A stretch of 64,000 nucleotides of DNA from UBA10649 sp963700255. GTDB taxonomy: Bacteria > Actinomycetota > Actinomycetes > S36-B12. The translations under genes and the position numbers were made by a program. The DNA lies in assembly GCA_963700255.1 (NCBI GenBank), contig CAVOWW010000018.1:163087-227086 (forward strand). The letters run 5' to 3'. Of the stretch, positions 1-8,697 are shown piece after piece (the stretch's first letter is position 1; every line of letters starts with the position of its first letter). The notes below the pieces were generated by a model. It did no database searches and was not told the origin of the DNA. It saw only the letters and a list, made by a program, of their open reading frames with translations.

Positions 1-72
1 AGCGGTGTAGAAGAGGGGATCGGCGTATCGCTCGACCAGCAGATGTAAGACCGTGCTGGTGGGCTCGGACAT
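1..72 (-). CDS. N-terminus of an unidentified protein (truncated by window edge)
   Basis: A minus-strand ATG at position 72 opens a frame that runs without a stop off the left edge, giving 24 residues that begin MSEPTSTVLHLLVERY. An AGGGAGGTC ribosome-binding sequence lies 4-12 bases upstream of the ATG, which supports a real start. The visible part is too short to identify a family. It reads away in the same direction as the aldolase gene to its right, 95 bases downstream of that gene's stop, so it could be the next gene of the same transcript. Confidence 0.5.
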   Translation of the reverse strand, partial: MSEPTSTVLHLLVERYADPLFYTA

Positions 73-167
73 CACCGACCTCCCTGCCTCGCCCTACCTC
101 CAGACTGACACGAGATCGCGCTGATGGAAGGGCTGAAAGGCCTACGGGACCAACATCCGCTCGACGA

Positions 168-1055
168 TCACGTGATGGACGCGTCGTAGATGCTCTGGAT
201 CGTGGCATCGAGCATCGCGTCGAACTCGGGCTCGGTCTGCTGGGCGCTCAGGCCCTCGGTCAGCGCGCGCGAGAAGGACGCGACGACTCCGTGGTTGGCC
301 CGCAGCAGCGTGTCGGCCTCGGCCCGGCTGTAGCCGCCGGAGAGGGCGACCACGCGCAGGATGCGCGGGTGGTTGACCAGGTCGAGGTAGAAGTCGGCCG
401 TGCTGGGCAGGGTCAGCTTGAGCATGACCTGCTGGCCCTCGGGCAGCGCGTCGAGCTCCGCCGTGAGGGCGGCCTTGAGCAGGTCCTCGGCGGCCTGCTT
501 CTCCGGGCTGTGGATGTCGACCTCGGGCTCGATGATCGGGACCAGGTCGGCGGCGAGGATCTGGCGGCCGATCGCGAACTGCTGGCCGACGACGGCGTCG
601 ACTCCGGCCGGGTTGGCGAGCTTGATGACCGATCGCATCTTCGTGCCGAAGACCCCGTGCGCGGTGGCGCGGGCGAGGAGGGCGTCGAGATCGGGCATGT
701 CCTTCATGACCTGGGCGCCGTCGACCTCGTCAGCGAGGCCCTTGTCGACCTTGAGGAAGGGAACGACCTGCTTGCGCGTCCACAGGTACTCGGCGGTGCC
801 CACGCCGTCGATCTGGCGATCCATCGTCATCTCGAACAGGATCGCGCCCAGGATGCGGTCACCGGTGAAGGCGGGGCTCGTGATGATGCGGGAGCGCATC
901 TGGTGGATCAGGTCGTACATCTGCGCGTCGCCGGAGTAGGCGGACTCCTCCACTCCGTAGAGGCGCAGGGCCTTGGGCGTGCTGCCGCCGCTCTGGTCCA
1001 GGGCGGCGATGAACCCCTTGCCGTCCTTCATCTTCTGCAGCATCGCGGCGTCCAT
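168..1055 (-). CDS. fda: Class I fructose-bisphosphate aldolase
   Basis: Cleaves fructose 1,6-bisphosphate to dihydroxyacetone phosphate and glyceraldehyde 3-phosphate in the cytosol (glycolysis/gluconeogenesis) by the metal-independent Schiff-base route. The 295-residue protein has the same length and landmarks as the bacterial class I aldolase of staphylococcal FdaB type: GFIAALDQSGGSTPKAL near the N-terminus, VPFLKVDKGL, the IIEPEVDI strand, and VVALSGGYSRAEA near the C-terminus. I chose the ATG at 1055 because AAGGGA lies just upstream and the product then begins like the family. The frame stays open further upstream, but that extension is low-complexity Arg/Pro sequence typical of non-coding GC-rich DNA. 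It lies 77 bases downstream of a LacI regulator on the same strand, a plausible sugar-responsive pairing. Confidence 0.93.
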   Translation of the reverse strand: MDAAMLQKMKDGKGFIAALDQSGGSTPKALRLYGVEESAYSGDAQMYDLIHQMRSRIITSPAFTGDRILGAILFEMTMDRQIDGVGTAEYLWTRKQVVPFLKVDKGLADEVDGAQVMKDMPDLDALLARATAHGVFGTKMRSVIKLANPAGVDAVVGQQFAIGRQILAADLVPIIEPEVDIHSPEKQAAEDLLKAALTAELDALPEGQQVMLKLTLPSTADFYLDLVNHPRILRVVALSGGYSRAEADTLLRANHGVVASFSRALTEGLSAQQTEPEFDAMLDATIQSIYDASIT

Positions 1056-1132
1056 GATCGTCCCTTCGGTAGGTGTGGCTCCACGGTAGCCACGCGGGGG
1101 GCGTGAGGCCAGTCCGGCCACCCACGGTGCGG

Positions 1133-2167
1133 TCACACGGCAGCGGCGCGCAGCGGCGGTGGGCCGCTGCTGGACCGGACGACGAGGGGACCGGGGGGGA
1201 GCAGCTGGAGCCCCCCGGCAGGCTCGCCCCCGAGGCGGTGGAGAAGCAGGTCCACGATCGCCCCCGCCAGGTCCTCCGGACGCTGCTCGATGGTCGTGAT
1301 GTCCATGTGCGGCATCGCCGCCTCGGTGATGTTGTCGAATCCCACCACGGACATGTCCTGCGGAATGCGCACGTGGCTGCGCCAGAGCACGTCGATCATC
1401 CCGCACGCGACGCGATCGTTGTAGGCGACGACCGCGGTCGGCCTCCGACCTGCGCGCAGAAGGCGCATGGCGGCGTCGGCTCCCTCCCGGGCGGACCCGC
1501 CAGCCGGGAGAACGTGTGCCCGGTCGGTCAGGCCGTGCTCCGACATGACGGTGAGGTAGGCATCCAGGCGCGGATCGGCGCTCACGTAGCCGTTACCGCT
1601 CGCGTGCCATATCTCGCGGTGTCCGAGCTCGACGAGATGGCCGACGAGCTGCCGCATGGCGGCTGTGTCGTCGATCCGGACGGCGTCCACGTGGGGGAGT
1701 TCGAGCCGGCGATCGGCAACGATGACGGGGACGTCGCCGGCGGAGTCGGCGAGGGCCGCGATCTCGTCATCGGCCGCCTTGGGGCCGATCAGCACGATGG
1801 CCGCGCACCTCTGCGCGAGGAGGCCGTCGGTGGCCCGCTCGAGGGTCCGGGTGTCGGTGCTGAACGTGATGGAGAGCTCGAACCCGCGGAGGTCAACCGC
1901 GTCGTGGAGGAGCTCGACGAGTGCGACGTGGAAGGGCTGGGTCGCGGTCAGCGTCACCCCGATGAGGCTGTTGTGGTGGCGGCGGAGCTGGCGGGCCCGC
2001 TCGTCGGGCCGGTACCCGAGGTCGGCGGCTGCCTGGAGCACCCGGGCTCGGGTGGTGGGGCTCGCCCCCGGCACGCCGCGGAACACGGTGGACACGAGGG
2101 AGCGGGAGACGCCCGCCCGTTCGGCGACGTCACGCATAGTGGCCGGCCGACGGGCTGGGTTGGCCAT
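1133..2167 (-). CDS. LacI-family transcriptional regulator
   Basis: A 344-residue sugar-responsive DNA-binding regulator of normal family length. Residues about 10-60 form the LacI helix-turn-helix and hinge (TMRDVAERAGVSRSLVST, then VLQAAADLGYRPDERARQL). The rest is a periplasmic-binding-like effector domain (LIGVTLT, VVAYNDRVACGMIDVL, VVGFDNI). The ATG is preceded by GGGGAG at good spacing. It is upstream of, and co-directional with, the class I aldolase, and a chloride-channel gene diverges from it across a 244-base gap holding a large inverted repeat. Regulation of the aldolase is inference from position. No effector can be named from the sequence. Confidence 0.92.
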   Translation of the reverse strand: MANPARRPATMRDVAERAGVSRSLVSTVFRGVPGASPTTRARVLQAAADLGYRPDERARQLRRHHNSLIGVTLTATQPFHVALVELLHDAVDLRGFELSITFSTDTRTLERATDGLLAQRCAAIVLIGPKAADDEIAALADSAGDVPVIVADRRLELPHVDAVRIDDTAAMRQLVGHLVELGHREIWHASGNGYVSADPRLDAYLTVMSEHGLTDRAHVLPAGGSAREGADAAMRLLRAGRRPTAVVAYNDRVACGMIDVLWRSHVRIPQDMSVVGFDNITEAAMPHMDITTIEQRPEDLAGAIVDLLLHRLGGEPAGGLQLLPPGPLVVRSSSGPPPLRAAAV

Positions 2168-2220
2168 CAGACTCCCCGGTCAGTGTGGTGTGGCCCGCGT
2201 CGATCCGCTGCCACGAGCGC

Positions 2221-2273
2221 GGTGCTCCGCCCGCATGGCCCCCGTGCGGATCCCTGCACGCGGGCGGAGCACC
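2221..2273. repeat. 14-bp perfect inverted repeat in the LacI/ClC divergent intergenic region
   Basis: GGTGCTCCGCCCGC at 2221-2234 is perfectly complementary to GCGGGCGGAGCACC at 2260-2273, with a 25-base spacer that can itself pair internally. It sits between the divergent starts at 2167 and 2412. It could be an operator or a hairpin in the 5' region of the downstream gene. No T-run follows, so an intrinsic terminator is less likely. The rest of this 244-base gap shows no coding potential. Confidence 0.55.
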
Positions 2274-2411
2274 GGCTGTTCGAATCCCCCGCGGCCGAAC
2301 ATGGAGATCGTGCCACACCAGGACTATGGATCGTGACATAAACACGGGATTCGCCCCCGACGACTCCGATCCGCGTACGGTTCGGTCGCAGCAGTCGACG
2401 AAGGGGAGAGC

Positions 2412-3722
2412 ATGAGCACGGGAGCAGCGCCGGCCGGCGACCAGCAGAGGTCGGCCGTCCTGAAGATGATGATCCTCGCGGTGGGGCTCGGCGTCGCCGC
2501 CGCAGCCGCGGCGTCGCTCTTCGTGGAGCTCATCGACCTCGGCCAGGAGGCCGTCTTCGAGAAGATCCCGGAGGCGCTCGGACTTGAGACCCTCCCATGG
2601 TGGGTGGCCGCCGTCCTCCTCCTCGTCGGCGCGACCGGCGTGGCTTTGGCCCGCCGCATGCCGGGTGGCACCGGCAAGGGCCCGCTCACGGGCTTCCACT
2701 TCGACAACCCGCTGAACGTCGTGCCGTCGATCCTCGTGGCGGCGTTCTTCACACTGGTCTTCGGGCTCGTCCTCGGACCCGAGGCACCCCTGATCGTGCT
2801 GGGCACCGCCGTGGGTGCCGTCGTCGCCCGGAAGGCCGAGCCCAAGCAGCGTCAGGCCGCGATGCTCCTGGGTGGCGTGGCGGCCATCGGTGCCATCTTC
2901 GGGAATCCGTTCGTCACCGCTTTCATGATCCTCGAGTTCGCCGCCATGGGCCTGGTCCCAGCCGTCATCCTCCCGGCCGTGCTCGTGGCACTGGGGGCCG
3001 GCTACCTGACCCAGGTCGGCATCTGGAACCTCCCGGGCTTCGGGGTGCACTCCTTGTCCGTCCCGGGACTGCCGGCCTACGACTCGATCTCGCCTGGCGA
3101 CCTCCTCCTCGGCCTCGTCCTGGCAGTCGTCATCGCCATCGTGACCGTCTCGGTGCGCATGGGTGCCGTCCGATGGGGCCGGTTCGCCGGCGGGAGGCCC
3201 GTGGTCGCCCTGTATGCGACCGCCGCGGTCACGGCGATCATCCTGCTCGTGGCCGAGGTGGGGTTCGACGTCACGCCGACGCTCATCCTTTTCAGCGGGC
3301 AGTCCGGCATGGCGCAGCTGGTGGGGGAGACATCCGCGGTGGCGGTGCTGGTCATCCTCGTGGGCAAGGCCATCGCGTACGCCGCCGCGCTGGGCGGCGG
3401 CTTCCGCGGCGGCCCGATCTTCCCGGCGACCTTCCTCGGCGTGGCCGCCGCGGTCCTCATGTCGCTGATCGTGCCGAGTGCCTCGTTGACCGCGATGGCT
3501 GCGGCGGGCATCGCGGCGTCGGCCGCCGCCATGCTGAAGCTGCCCGCGACGTCAGCCCTGCTCGGTGCGCTTCTGGTGGGCGGAGGCGGCGCGGCCGTGG
3601 CTCCCTTCGCGATCTTCGGGGCCATCCTGGGGCTGATCGTGCGCATGGCAGTGGACCGTCGTTCGGCCGATACCGCACCGGCCACCATCCCGGACGGGAA
3701 TGTCAGTCCCAGCAGTGCGTGA
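2412..3722 (+). CDS. ClC-family chloride channel/antiporter-like membrane protein
   Basis: A 436-residue integral membrane protein with about ten hydrophobic segments. Two short motifs place it in the ClC superfamily: GPEAPLIVLG near residue 120 (the position of the classical GREGP motif) and GGGFRGGPIFPATFLG near residue 335 (the GGxFxP motif of the second anion-binding helix). Both halves of the inverted-repeat fold are present and the length is normal for a bacterial ClC without CBS domains. The glutamate of the GxEGP motif is kept, but the following residues differ from the canonical signature, so ion selectivity is uncertain. The start has AAGGGGAGAG directly upstream. It is a single gene followed by a 69-base gap. 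Confidence 0.78.
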   Translation: MSTGAAPAGDQQRSAVLKMMILAVGLGVAAAAAASLFVELIDLGQEAVFEKIPEALGLETLPWWVAAVLLLVGATGVALARRMPGGTGKGPLTGFHFDNPLNVVPSILVAAFFTLVFGLVLGPEAPLIVLGTAVGAVVARKAEPKQRQAAMLLGGVAAIGAIFGNPFVTAFMILEFAAMGLVPAVILPAVLVALGAGYLTQVGIWNLPGFGVHSLSVPGLPAYDSISPGDLLLGLVLAVVIAIVTVSVRMGAVRWGRFAGGRPVVALYATAAVTAIILLVAEVGFDVTPTLILFSGQSGMAQLVGETSAVAVLVILVGKAIAYAAALGGGFRGGPIFPATFLGVAAAVLMSLIVPSASLTAMAAAGIAASAAAMLKLPATSALLGALLVGGGGAAVAPFAIFGAILGLIVRMAVDRRSADTAPATIPDGNVSPSSA

Positions 3723-3791
3723 TCGTGCGCGGATGGCCAGCCCACGTGGTGGGTGGGACGTCGCGTCACCAGCCCGATTACTGTGCTGTTC

Positions 3792-4739
3792 ATGAGCGAC
3801 ACGCCTGACCAGCCTCCCGTGCCCGATGCAGGCCCCGTCCCGACCACGGTGGTCGGCTACCCGACGGCTGCCGCCGCAACTCCTCCGGCCGGGTACGCCA
3901 GCCCGGGGGTGGCGAGCCTGCGGGGCCAGGTGCGCACGGTGCGGTACCTCGTTCTCGCCTGCCTCACACTGCTCGTGGTCCTCGCCGTCGGCCTCGGTGT
4001 CGCGCTGGCCACGAGTCGCGCCCAGTTCGACGACCTCAGCGCGCAGGTGTCCGCGCTGAGCAAGCAGGACGCCGAGGCTGCCGTCGCCCAACCCGCGCAG
4101 CCGGCCGAGGAGGAGGCCGCCCCGGTCGCCCAGCTGGGGGCCGCCAGCGACCTCGAGGCCGGAGTGACCCTGCCCGCGGGCGTCGACCCGACCGGCGCAG
4201 TCCTGATCGGCGAACCCGATGCCGCCAACGTCGTCGAGGTGTACATCGACTACCAGTGCCCGTTCTGCCAGCGCTGGGAGGAGGGCGTCGGAACCCCGCT
4301 CGCTGCCAAGGCCCTGCAGCCCGGATCCGACCTCCTCATCAAGCAGTACAACCTGGCGTTCCTCGGAGAGAGCAGCCCTGAGCTGACCCCCGCCGGGGCC
4401 TCGGCTCGCGCGGCGAGCGCGGCAGCGTGCGTGGTCAACTACGACGGCATCGACACGTTCGTCGACTTCTCCCAGGCCGTGTTCGCCGCGGCCGATCCGA
4501 GCGAGCCGCCGACACAGTTCAGTGCGGAGGCGCTGACTGAGCTCGCCACTGGCGTGGGTGCGTCGGCGGAGTCGATCGCCTGCATCGACGGCGAGGCCAA
4601 CGTGCCGTTCGTCGCGGCCACGACGAAGGCGGGCTTCGGCCGTGGCGTCGGCGGCACGCCGACCGTGATCGTGAACGGCCAGACCCTGGGCAACCCCTTC
4701 ACCGACCCGGCTCTCGAGCAGCTGCTCGCCGCCGGCTGA
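3792..4739 (+). CDS. Membrane-anchored DsbA-like thioredoxin-fold protein
   Basis: Likely a thiol-disulfide oxidoreductase acting outside the membrane. The 315-residue product has a proline-rich N-terminus, one membrane segment near residues 50-75 (YLVLACLTLLVVLAVGLGVA), an Ala/Glu-rich linker and a C-terminal thioredoxin-fold domain. The CPFC redox motif is in YIDYQCPFCQRWE and the cis-proline loop is GGTPTVIVNG near the C-terminus. This matches the DsbA-like thioredoxin_4 group common in actinobacteria. The start at ATG 3792 is chosen over an upstream in-frame ATG at 3753 because a TACTGT -10 box lies seven bases before it, the leaderless layout seen elsewhere here, and the product then begins MSDTPDQPP. 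There is no Shine-Dalgarno sequence. Confidence 0.82.
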   Translation: MSDTPDQPPVPDAGPVPTTVVGYPTAAAATPPAGYASPGVASLRGQVRTVRYLVLACLTLLVVLAVGLGVALATSRAQFDDLSAQVSALSKQDAEAAVAQPAQPAEEEAAPVAQLGAASDLEAGVTLPAGVDPTGAVLIGEPDAANVVEVYIDYQCPFCQRWEEGVGTPLAAKALQPGSDLLIKQYNLAFLGESSPELTPAGASARAASAAACVVNYDGIDTFVDFSQAVFAAADPSEPPTQFSAEALTELATGVGASAESIACIDGEANVPFVAATTKAGFGRGVGGTPTVIVNGQTLGNPFTDPALEQLLAAG

Positions 4740-4797
4740 GCGTGAGCCCGACCGGAACCGCACCCGGATCCTGCGAGTCAGGGGGCAGGATGGTGCC

Positions 4798-5532
4798 ATG
4801 ACACGTCGACCTCTCGTCCTGCTGGCCCTCCCCTTCGCGATCGCCGGGCTGGTGGCGTGCTCGCCCACCGCTGTCACGTCCTCGGAGGCGCAGCCGCCAC
4901 GGACAGTGAGCGTGTCCGCGACGGGTGAGGCGGAGGCCATGCCCGATGCGGCGAAGGCGTCGATCACCGTCGAGGTCACGGACCCGTCGTCGGCCCAGAC
5001 GGCGCAGCAGGATGCTGCCGTCGCGGCGACCCAGGTGCTGGACGCGCTCGCGAAGGCGGGCGTGCCGGACGCCGACATCGCGACCCAGGGCGTCAGCGTC
5101 GGGCCCACCTACAACTACACCGCCGATGGCGGTCAGACCCTGCTGGGCTACCGCGCGGCGCAGACGATCACCGTGACGCTGCGGGACCTGACGACGGCCG
5201 GTGCGACTCTCGACTCGGTCGTCGCGGCAGGGGGCAACGCGGCGCGCATCGACTCGCTCGCTCCCTACGTGACCGATCCCACCGTTGCGGCGAACAAGGC
5301 GCGCGCCCAGGCCGTCGACATCGCCGAGGCCCAGGCCGCCCAGTACGCCGAGCTGCTCGGCTTCACCCTGGGGCCGGTCGCCTCGGTGTCCGAGTCCTCG
5401 TCGACGATCGCCCCGCCACCGGTCGCGCTCTCCGACATGGCGGCCGCCCCTGCGGAGAAGGTGCCGACGCCGATCCAGCCCGGCACCACCCTGGTGAGCG
5501 TCACACTGAACGTGGCCTGGTCCATCGAGTAG
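4798..5532 (+). CDS. SIMPL (DUF541) domain lipoprotein
   Basis: A 244-residue secreted lipoprotein. The signal peptide ends in the lipobox LVAC (Cys at about residue 21). The remainder is a SIMPL/DUF541 domain of the bacterial BP26/OmpV-like type, recognisable from VSVSATGEAEAMPDAAKASI, the DIATQGVSVGPTYNY stretch and the C-terminal VSVTLNVAWSIE strand. The biochemical role of the family is not settled; members are envelope proteins. The gene lies 58 bases after the DsbA-like gene on the same strand, so both products work outside the membrane. The ATG is six bases after CAGGAT, a weak -10 candidate. Confidence 0.85.
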   Translation: MTRRPLVLLALPFAIAGLVACSPTAVTSSEAQPPRTVSVSATGEAEAMPDAAKASITVEVTDPSSAQTAQQDAAVAATQVLDALAKAGVPDADIATQGVSVGPTYNYTADGGQTLLGYRAAQTITVTLRDLTTAGATLDSVVAAGGNAARIDSLAPYVTDPTVAANKARAQAVDIAEAQAAQYAELLGFTLGPVASVSESSSTIAPPPVALSDMAAAPAEKVPTPIQPGTTLVSVTLNVAWSIE

Positions 5533-5562
5533 TCCCGCCGGGCCTGGTGCGACAATCCCCGG

Positions 5563-5928
5563 GTGACCGGGCCCTTCGCGACCGCCATCATCGCGGCGTC
5601 CCTCCTCCTGTCCCTGTGGGCGCTGGTGCTGGTGATCGCCAACCGGCCGCCGGGGCGGGCGCTGTGGCTCGCGCTGGCGGGACTCGAGGTGCTGCTGCTC
5701 GTGTTCCTCGTGGGCGGCATCGTGCAGATGATCGGCAGCGACCGTGACTTCGCGCGACTGGAGTTCGTCCTCTACCTGCTCGCCTGCGCCGCAGCCGTGC
5801 CGCTCGCGGCCTGGTGGGTGCGGGGCGAGGTGTCGCGCGCCGCTGCCGGAGTCCTCATGGTCGTCCTTCTCGTGCTGCCCGTCATGATCGTGCGCGTCCA
5901 GCAGGTCTGGGCAGGGCCCGTTGCCTGA
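5563..5928 (+). CDS. Small four-TM membrane protein, function unknown
   Basis: A 121-residue hydrophobic protein with four predicted membrane segments and short loops (LLLSLWALVLVIAN, VLLLVFLVGGIVQMI, FVLYLLACAAAVPLAAWW, GVLMVVLLVLPVMIV). I do not recognise a named family. The GTG start follows TGCGACAAT by six bases, a possible extended -10 giving a leaderless message. Its stop overlaps the start of the next membrane protein by eight bases, so the two are very probably translationally coupled and may form a complex. Confidence 0.72.
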   Translation: MTGPFATAIIAASLLLSLWALVLVIANRPPGRALWLALAGLEVLLLVFLVGGIVQMIGSDRDFARLEFVLYLLACAAAVPLAAWWVRGEVSRAAAGVLMVVLLVLPVMIVRVQQVWAGPVA

Positions 5929-6349
5929 CACGCAGGCCGACAGCGACGCGGCCCCCACGCGCTCGACCGGGCGCGGCTTCGGACGGGTTCTGGTGACGGT
6001 CTACGGCATCTTCGCCGTGGCCGCGACCGCGCGGTCCTTCGTGCAGATCGCCACTCGCTTCGACGAGGCGCCGGTCGCCTACCTGCTGTCCGCGTTCTCC
6101 GCGGTCGTCTACGTCGTGGCGACCGTGGCGCTGGCGCGTGGCGACCGGACCTCCCGCGGCGTGGCGACGGTGGCCATCACGATCGAGCTCGTCGGCGTCA
6201 TCGTCGTGGGCACCGTGAGCCTGCTCCTGCCTAGCGCCTTCCCGTCGGCGTCGGTGTGGTCGGGCTTCGGGAGCGGCTACCTGTTCATCCCGCTGGTGCT
6301 CCCGCTCGTCGGCCTGTGGTGGCTGAGGCGAACGGCCCGACCGGCGTAG
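5921..6349 (+). CDS. Small four-TM membrane protein coupled to the preceding gene
   Basis: A 142-residue protein starting at TTG 5921, eight bases inside the previous gene. A hydrophilic N-terminal tail of about 20 residues is followed by four membrane segments (VLVTVYGIFAVAATA, YLLSAFSAVVYVVATVALA, VAITIELVGVIVVGTVSLLL, YLFIPLVLPLVGLWWL) and ends in a basic tail, RRTARPA. No conserved catalytic motif is visible. The overlap, similar size and matching topology suggest a two-component membrane complex with the upstream product. Function unknown. The TTG start is inferred from frame and overlap. Confidence 0.7.
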   Translation: MPDTQADSDAAPTRSTGRGFGRVLVTVYGIFAVAATARSFVQIATRFDEAPVAYLLSAFSAVVYVVATVALARGDRTSRGVATVAITIELVGVIVVGTVSLLLPSAFPSASVWSGFGSGYLFIPLVLPLVGLWWLRRTARPA

Positions 6350-6385
6350 GAGACTGCTGCCCCCTACGCTGAGCCGGGGGTGATC

Positions 6386-7408
6386 ATGGAGCGTCAGGCG
6401 AGCCCGGAGCAGCGCCGTGACCTGCGCCTGAGCCTCGCGCGCCGCCAGATCCCCGAGATCCTCGCCTGGGCCGGCGCGCTGACCCTCGTGTTCGGGGTCG
6501 TCAACTACGTCACGCTGCCGGGCGAGTCGCCGTGGGCCTGGGCGACGAACCTCGTCTTCGGCCCGCTGTTCCTCGGCCTGGCCTGGGCCATCCGACGGGG
6601 GGTGTTCCGCGAGGGCCTCGTCCCCTGGGTGTGGGCCTTCTGCAGCCTCATCCTCGTCGTGATGCTGGCGATCGTCTTCTTCCACCAGCCCACCCCGCCG
6701 AACCTGGCCTACCTCGTGGCCGTGATCACGGCCTTCGGGCCCCTCACGCACGGCTGGGCGCCCTTCTGGGCGGCGGGGGCGGCCATGCTCGCTGTGGTCA
6801 CTGCGGCCTTCGCCGCCACCCCCGGGGTGGCCATCACGGACAGCGTGCTCGTCTGCGTGGCCGGCCTGCTGATCAGCGCCGTCCTGCTGCGACTGCGCAT
6901 GAAGGCCCTCGACGACCTCGCCGAGTCGCAGGTGCAGCTCGACCACCAGGCGACCTACGACCCGATGACCGACGTCCTCAACCGCAACGGCCTGGAGCGG
7001 GCGATCCCCTCCGTCACAGCCACGGCCCTCCGGTCGGGCGACCGCGTGCTGGTGTGGTTCGTCGACGTCCGGGGTCTCAAGCAGGCCAACGACGCGAACG
7101 GGCACGCCTTCGGCGATGGCATCATCGAGGCGACGGCCGACGCCCTCCGCGCATGCGTGCGGGCGAACGACATCATCGCCCGCTGGGGCGGTGACGAGTT
7201 CGTCGTCATCGGTGAGGGCGCCTCAGGGTCGGCGGAGGAGCTCAACGACCGCGTGAACGCCGAGCTCGAGAAGGCCGCCGGACTGGCCGGCGACTGGCCG
7301 AGGGCCGTGACCGTGGGGTTCGCCAGCGGCCCGGCCGAGTCGGACGTGGACGGTCTCATCGCCCGCGCCGACGCGGACATGTACCACCGTCGCCAGGAGC
7401 CGGTGTGA
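6386..7408 (+). CDS. Diguanylate cyclase with six-TM N-terminal sensor (GGDEF)
   Basis: Makes cyclic di-GMP from two GTP at the membrane. The 340-residue protein has about six membrane segments in residues 20-175, a short coiled linker (ALDDLAESQVQLDHQATYD) and a C-terminal GGDEF domain with intact catalytic GGDEF at 268-272. The inhibitory I-site is also present: RAND ends five residues before the signature. The start is ATG 6386 behind GGGGG; an in-frame GTG six bases upstream is the alternative. The N-terminal membrane domain and the whole architecture closely resemble the cyclase at 13345-14346, so the two are paralogues. No EAL or HD-GYP phosphodiesterase is in the window. Confidence 0.9.
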   Translation: MERQASPEQRRDLRLSLARRQIPEILAWAGALTLVFGVVNYVTLPGESPWAWATNLVFGPLFLGLAWAIRRGVFREGLVPWVWAFCSLILVVMLAIVFFHQPTPPNLAYLVAVITAFGPLTHGWAPFWAAGAAMLAVVTAAFAATPGVAITDSVLVCVAGLLISAVLLRLRMKALDDLAESQVQLDHQATYDPMTDVLNRNGLERAIPSVTATALRSGDRVLVWFVDVRGLKQANDANGHAFGDGIIEATADALRACVRANDIIARWGGDEFVVIGEGASGSAEELNDRVNAELEKAAGLAGDWPRAVTVGFASGPAESDVDGLIARADADMYHRRQEPV

Positions 7409-7427
7409 ACGCCCCTACGCTGCCGCG

Positions 7428-8201
7428 GTGAGCCCATCCGCGTCGGTCCCGCCCCTGTGCGCCGTCATCCTGGCGGCCGGAGTGGGGAATCGCCTGCGGC
7501 CACTGACGGACATCCGCCCGAAGGCGCTGTGCCCGGTCGGCAACGTACCCCTCCTTGACCGAGCGCTGGACTCCGTCCGCCCCTACGCCGCCGACGTGGC
7601 CGTGAACGTGCACCACCTCGCGGACCAGGTCTACCGCCATCTTGACGGGAGCGCGGTGCACGTCTCGGATGAGCGCGACCGGCTTCTGCAGAGCGGTGGC
7701 GCCCTCGGCCACGTGCGTGAGTGGGTCGCCGGGCGCGCGGTGCTGCTCCGCAACGCCGATGCCTACCTCACGTCCGACCTGAGCGAGCTGGTCACCGGCT
7801 GGGACGGCACGAAGCCGCGCATCCTGGTCATCCCGCGCGGCACCCCAAGCGACTTCGGTGACATGCAGTACGTGGGGGCCTGCCTCCTGCCGGCCGCCGA
7901 CGCGCTGCGCATGCCTGACGCGCCCGCCAGCGTCAACGACCTGGTGTGGCAGCCCGCGTGGGAGAGCGGCGATCTCGAGGTCGTCGAGGTGTGCGGCGCC
8001 TTCGTCGACTGCGGGACACCTCGCGACTACCTGCGGGCCAACCTCCTCGCCAGCGGCGGTGCGAGCGTCGTCGGAGCGGGCGCCACGGTGCTCGGCGCGG
8101 TGGAGCGGGTCGTGGTGTGGCCCGGCGGGCACGTCGGCCCCGACGAGGCCCTGCACGACTGCATCAGGATCGGCGCCGACCTGACGGTGGATGCCCGCTG
8201 A
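7428..8201 (+). CDS. Sugar-1-phosphate nucleotidyltransferase
   Basis: A 257-residue NTP_transferase-family enzyme that would activate a sugar 1-phosphate as a nucleotide sugar. The nucleotide-binding loop AAGVGNRLRPLT and the KALCPVGN substrate motif are at the N-terminus; VLLRNADAYL supplies the catalytic Asp region. The C-terminus (SVVGAGATVLGAVERVVVWPG) has short left-handed beta-helix repeats. Closest by eye are MurNAc/mannose-1-phosphate nucleotidylyltransferases; the exact sugar cannot be told. The GTG start is seven bases after TACGCT, so the mRNA is probably leaderless. It is 19 bases downstream of the diguanylate cyclase with its own promoter-like element. Confidence 0.83.
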   Translation: MSPSASVPPLCAVILAAGVGNRLRPLTDIRPKALCPVGNVPLLDRALDSVRPYAADVAVNVHHLADQVYRHLDGSAVHVSDERDRLLQSGGALGHVREWVAGRAVLLRNADAYLTSDLSELVTGWDGTKPRILVIPRGTPSDFGDMQYVGACLLPAADALRMPDAPASVNDLVWQPAWESGDLEVVEVCGAFVDCGTPRDYLRANLLASGGASVVGAGATVLGAVERVVVWPGGHVGPDEALHDCIRIGADLTVDAR

Positions 8202-8247
8202 CCACTCGCCCGCACCCGCCCAGGGGTCGGCGGCACCGGAGGCCTGA

Positions 8248-8598
8248 TCAGGAGGTGGGGCCAGGCTCCACCGGCTTCGGCGGGGCGGGGTCGGCCGGCG
8301 GGTCGGGCTCGTCGCCACCGCCGCCGGTGAGCTCCGCCTTGATCGCGTCGAGCAGCCGCGCGGTGGCCGTGCGGGTGGCCCGACCGATCTCCGGGTCCGT
8401 CGTGGTCTCGTCGAGCTTGGCGACCGCGGTGGTGAACGCCGTGCTCACCTGGTCGACGACGCCACGTGCGGCTTGGTCGTTCGCAGCGGAGATGGCCGTG
8501 CCTGCATCGACGGCTCGGTCCTTCAACTGCTTCCCGAGAGAACGGAACGAATCGCCGACGCCCTGCCAGTCGGCCTTGTCGGGTGTCTTGTCGGTCAT
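8248..8598 (-). CDS. Small hydrophilic protein, unknown function
   Basis: A 116-residue soluble protein starting MTDKTPDKADWQGVGDSF, with GAAGGAG upstream of the ATG. The first about 85 residues are amphipathic and Ala/Asp-rich (SLGKQLKDRAVDAGTAISAA), likely helical. The C-terminal 30 residues are a Pro/Gly/Asp-rich disordered tail. Similar small proteins are common in actinobacteria, but I do not know a function. It diverges from the next gene, with 99 bases between the starts, and converges on the nucleotidyltransferase. Confidence 0.72.
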   Translation of the reverse strand: MTDKTPDKADWQGVGDSFRSLGKQLKDRAVDAGTAISAANDQAARGVVDQVSTAFTTAVAKLDETTTDPEIGRATRTATARLLDAIKAELTGGGGDEPDPPADPAPPKPVEPGPTS

Positions 8599-8697
8599 GG
8601 CTGCTCCTTCGTCGTGGGGCTGCCTCCAGTATGCAGACCCGGGCTTCGGCGCTCGCCGGGGCGTAGGGTCGGACGTGCGCGACCGGGAGGAGCAGCG

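Noticed and set aside
2270..2304. TTCGAATCCC T-loop-like sequence suggesting a tRNA 3' end
   Set aside because: The flanking stem does not pair as a T-arm, and no matching acceptor, D-arm or anticodon arm is found upstream. Chance similarity or a very old remnant at most.
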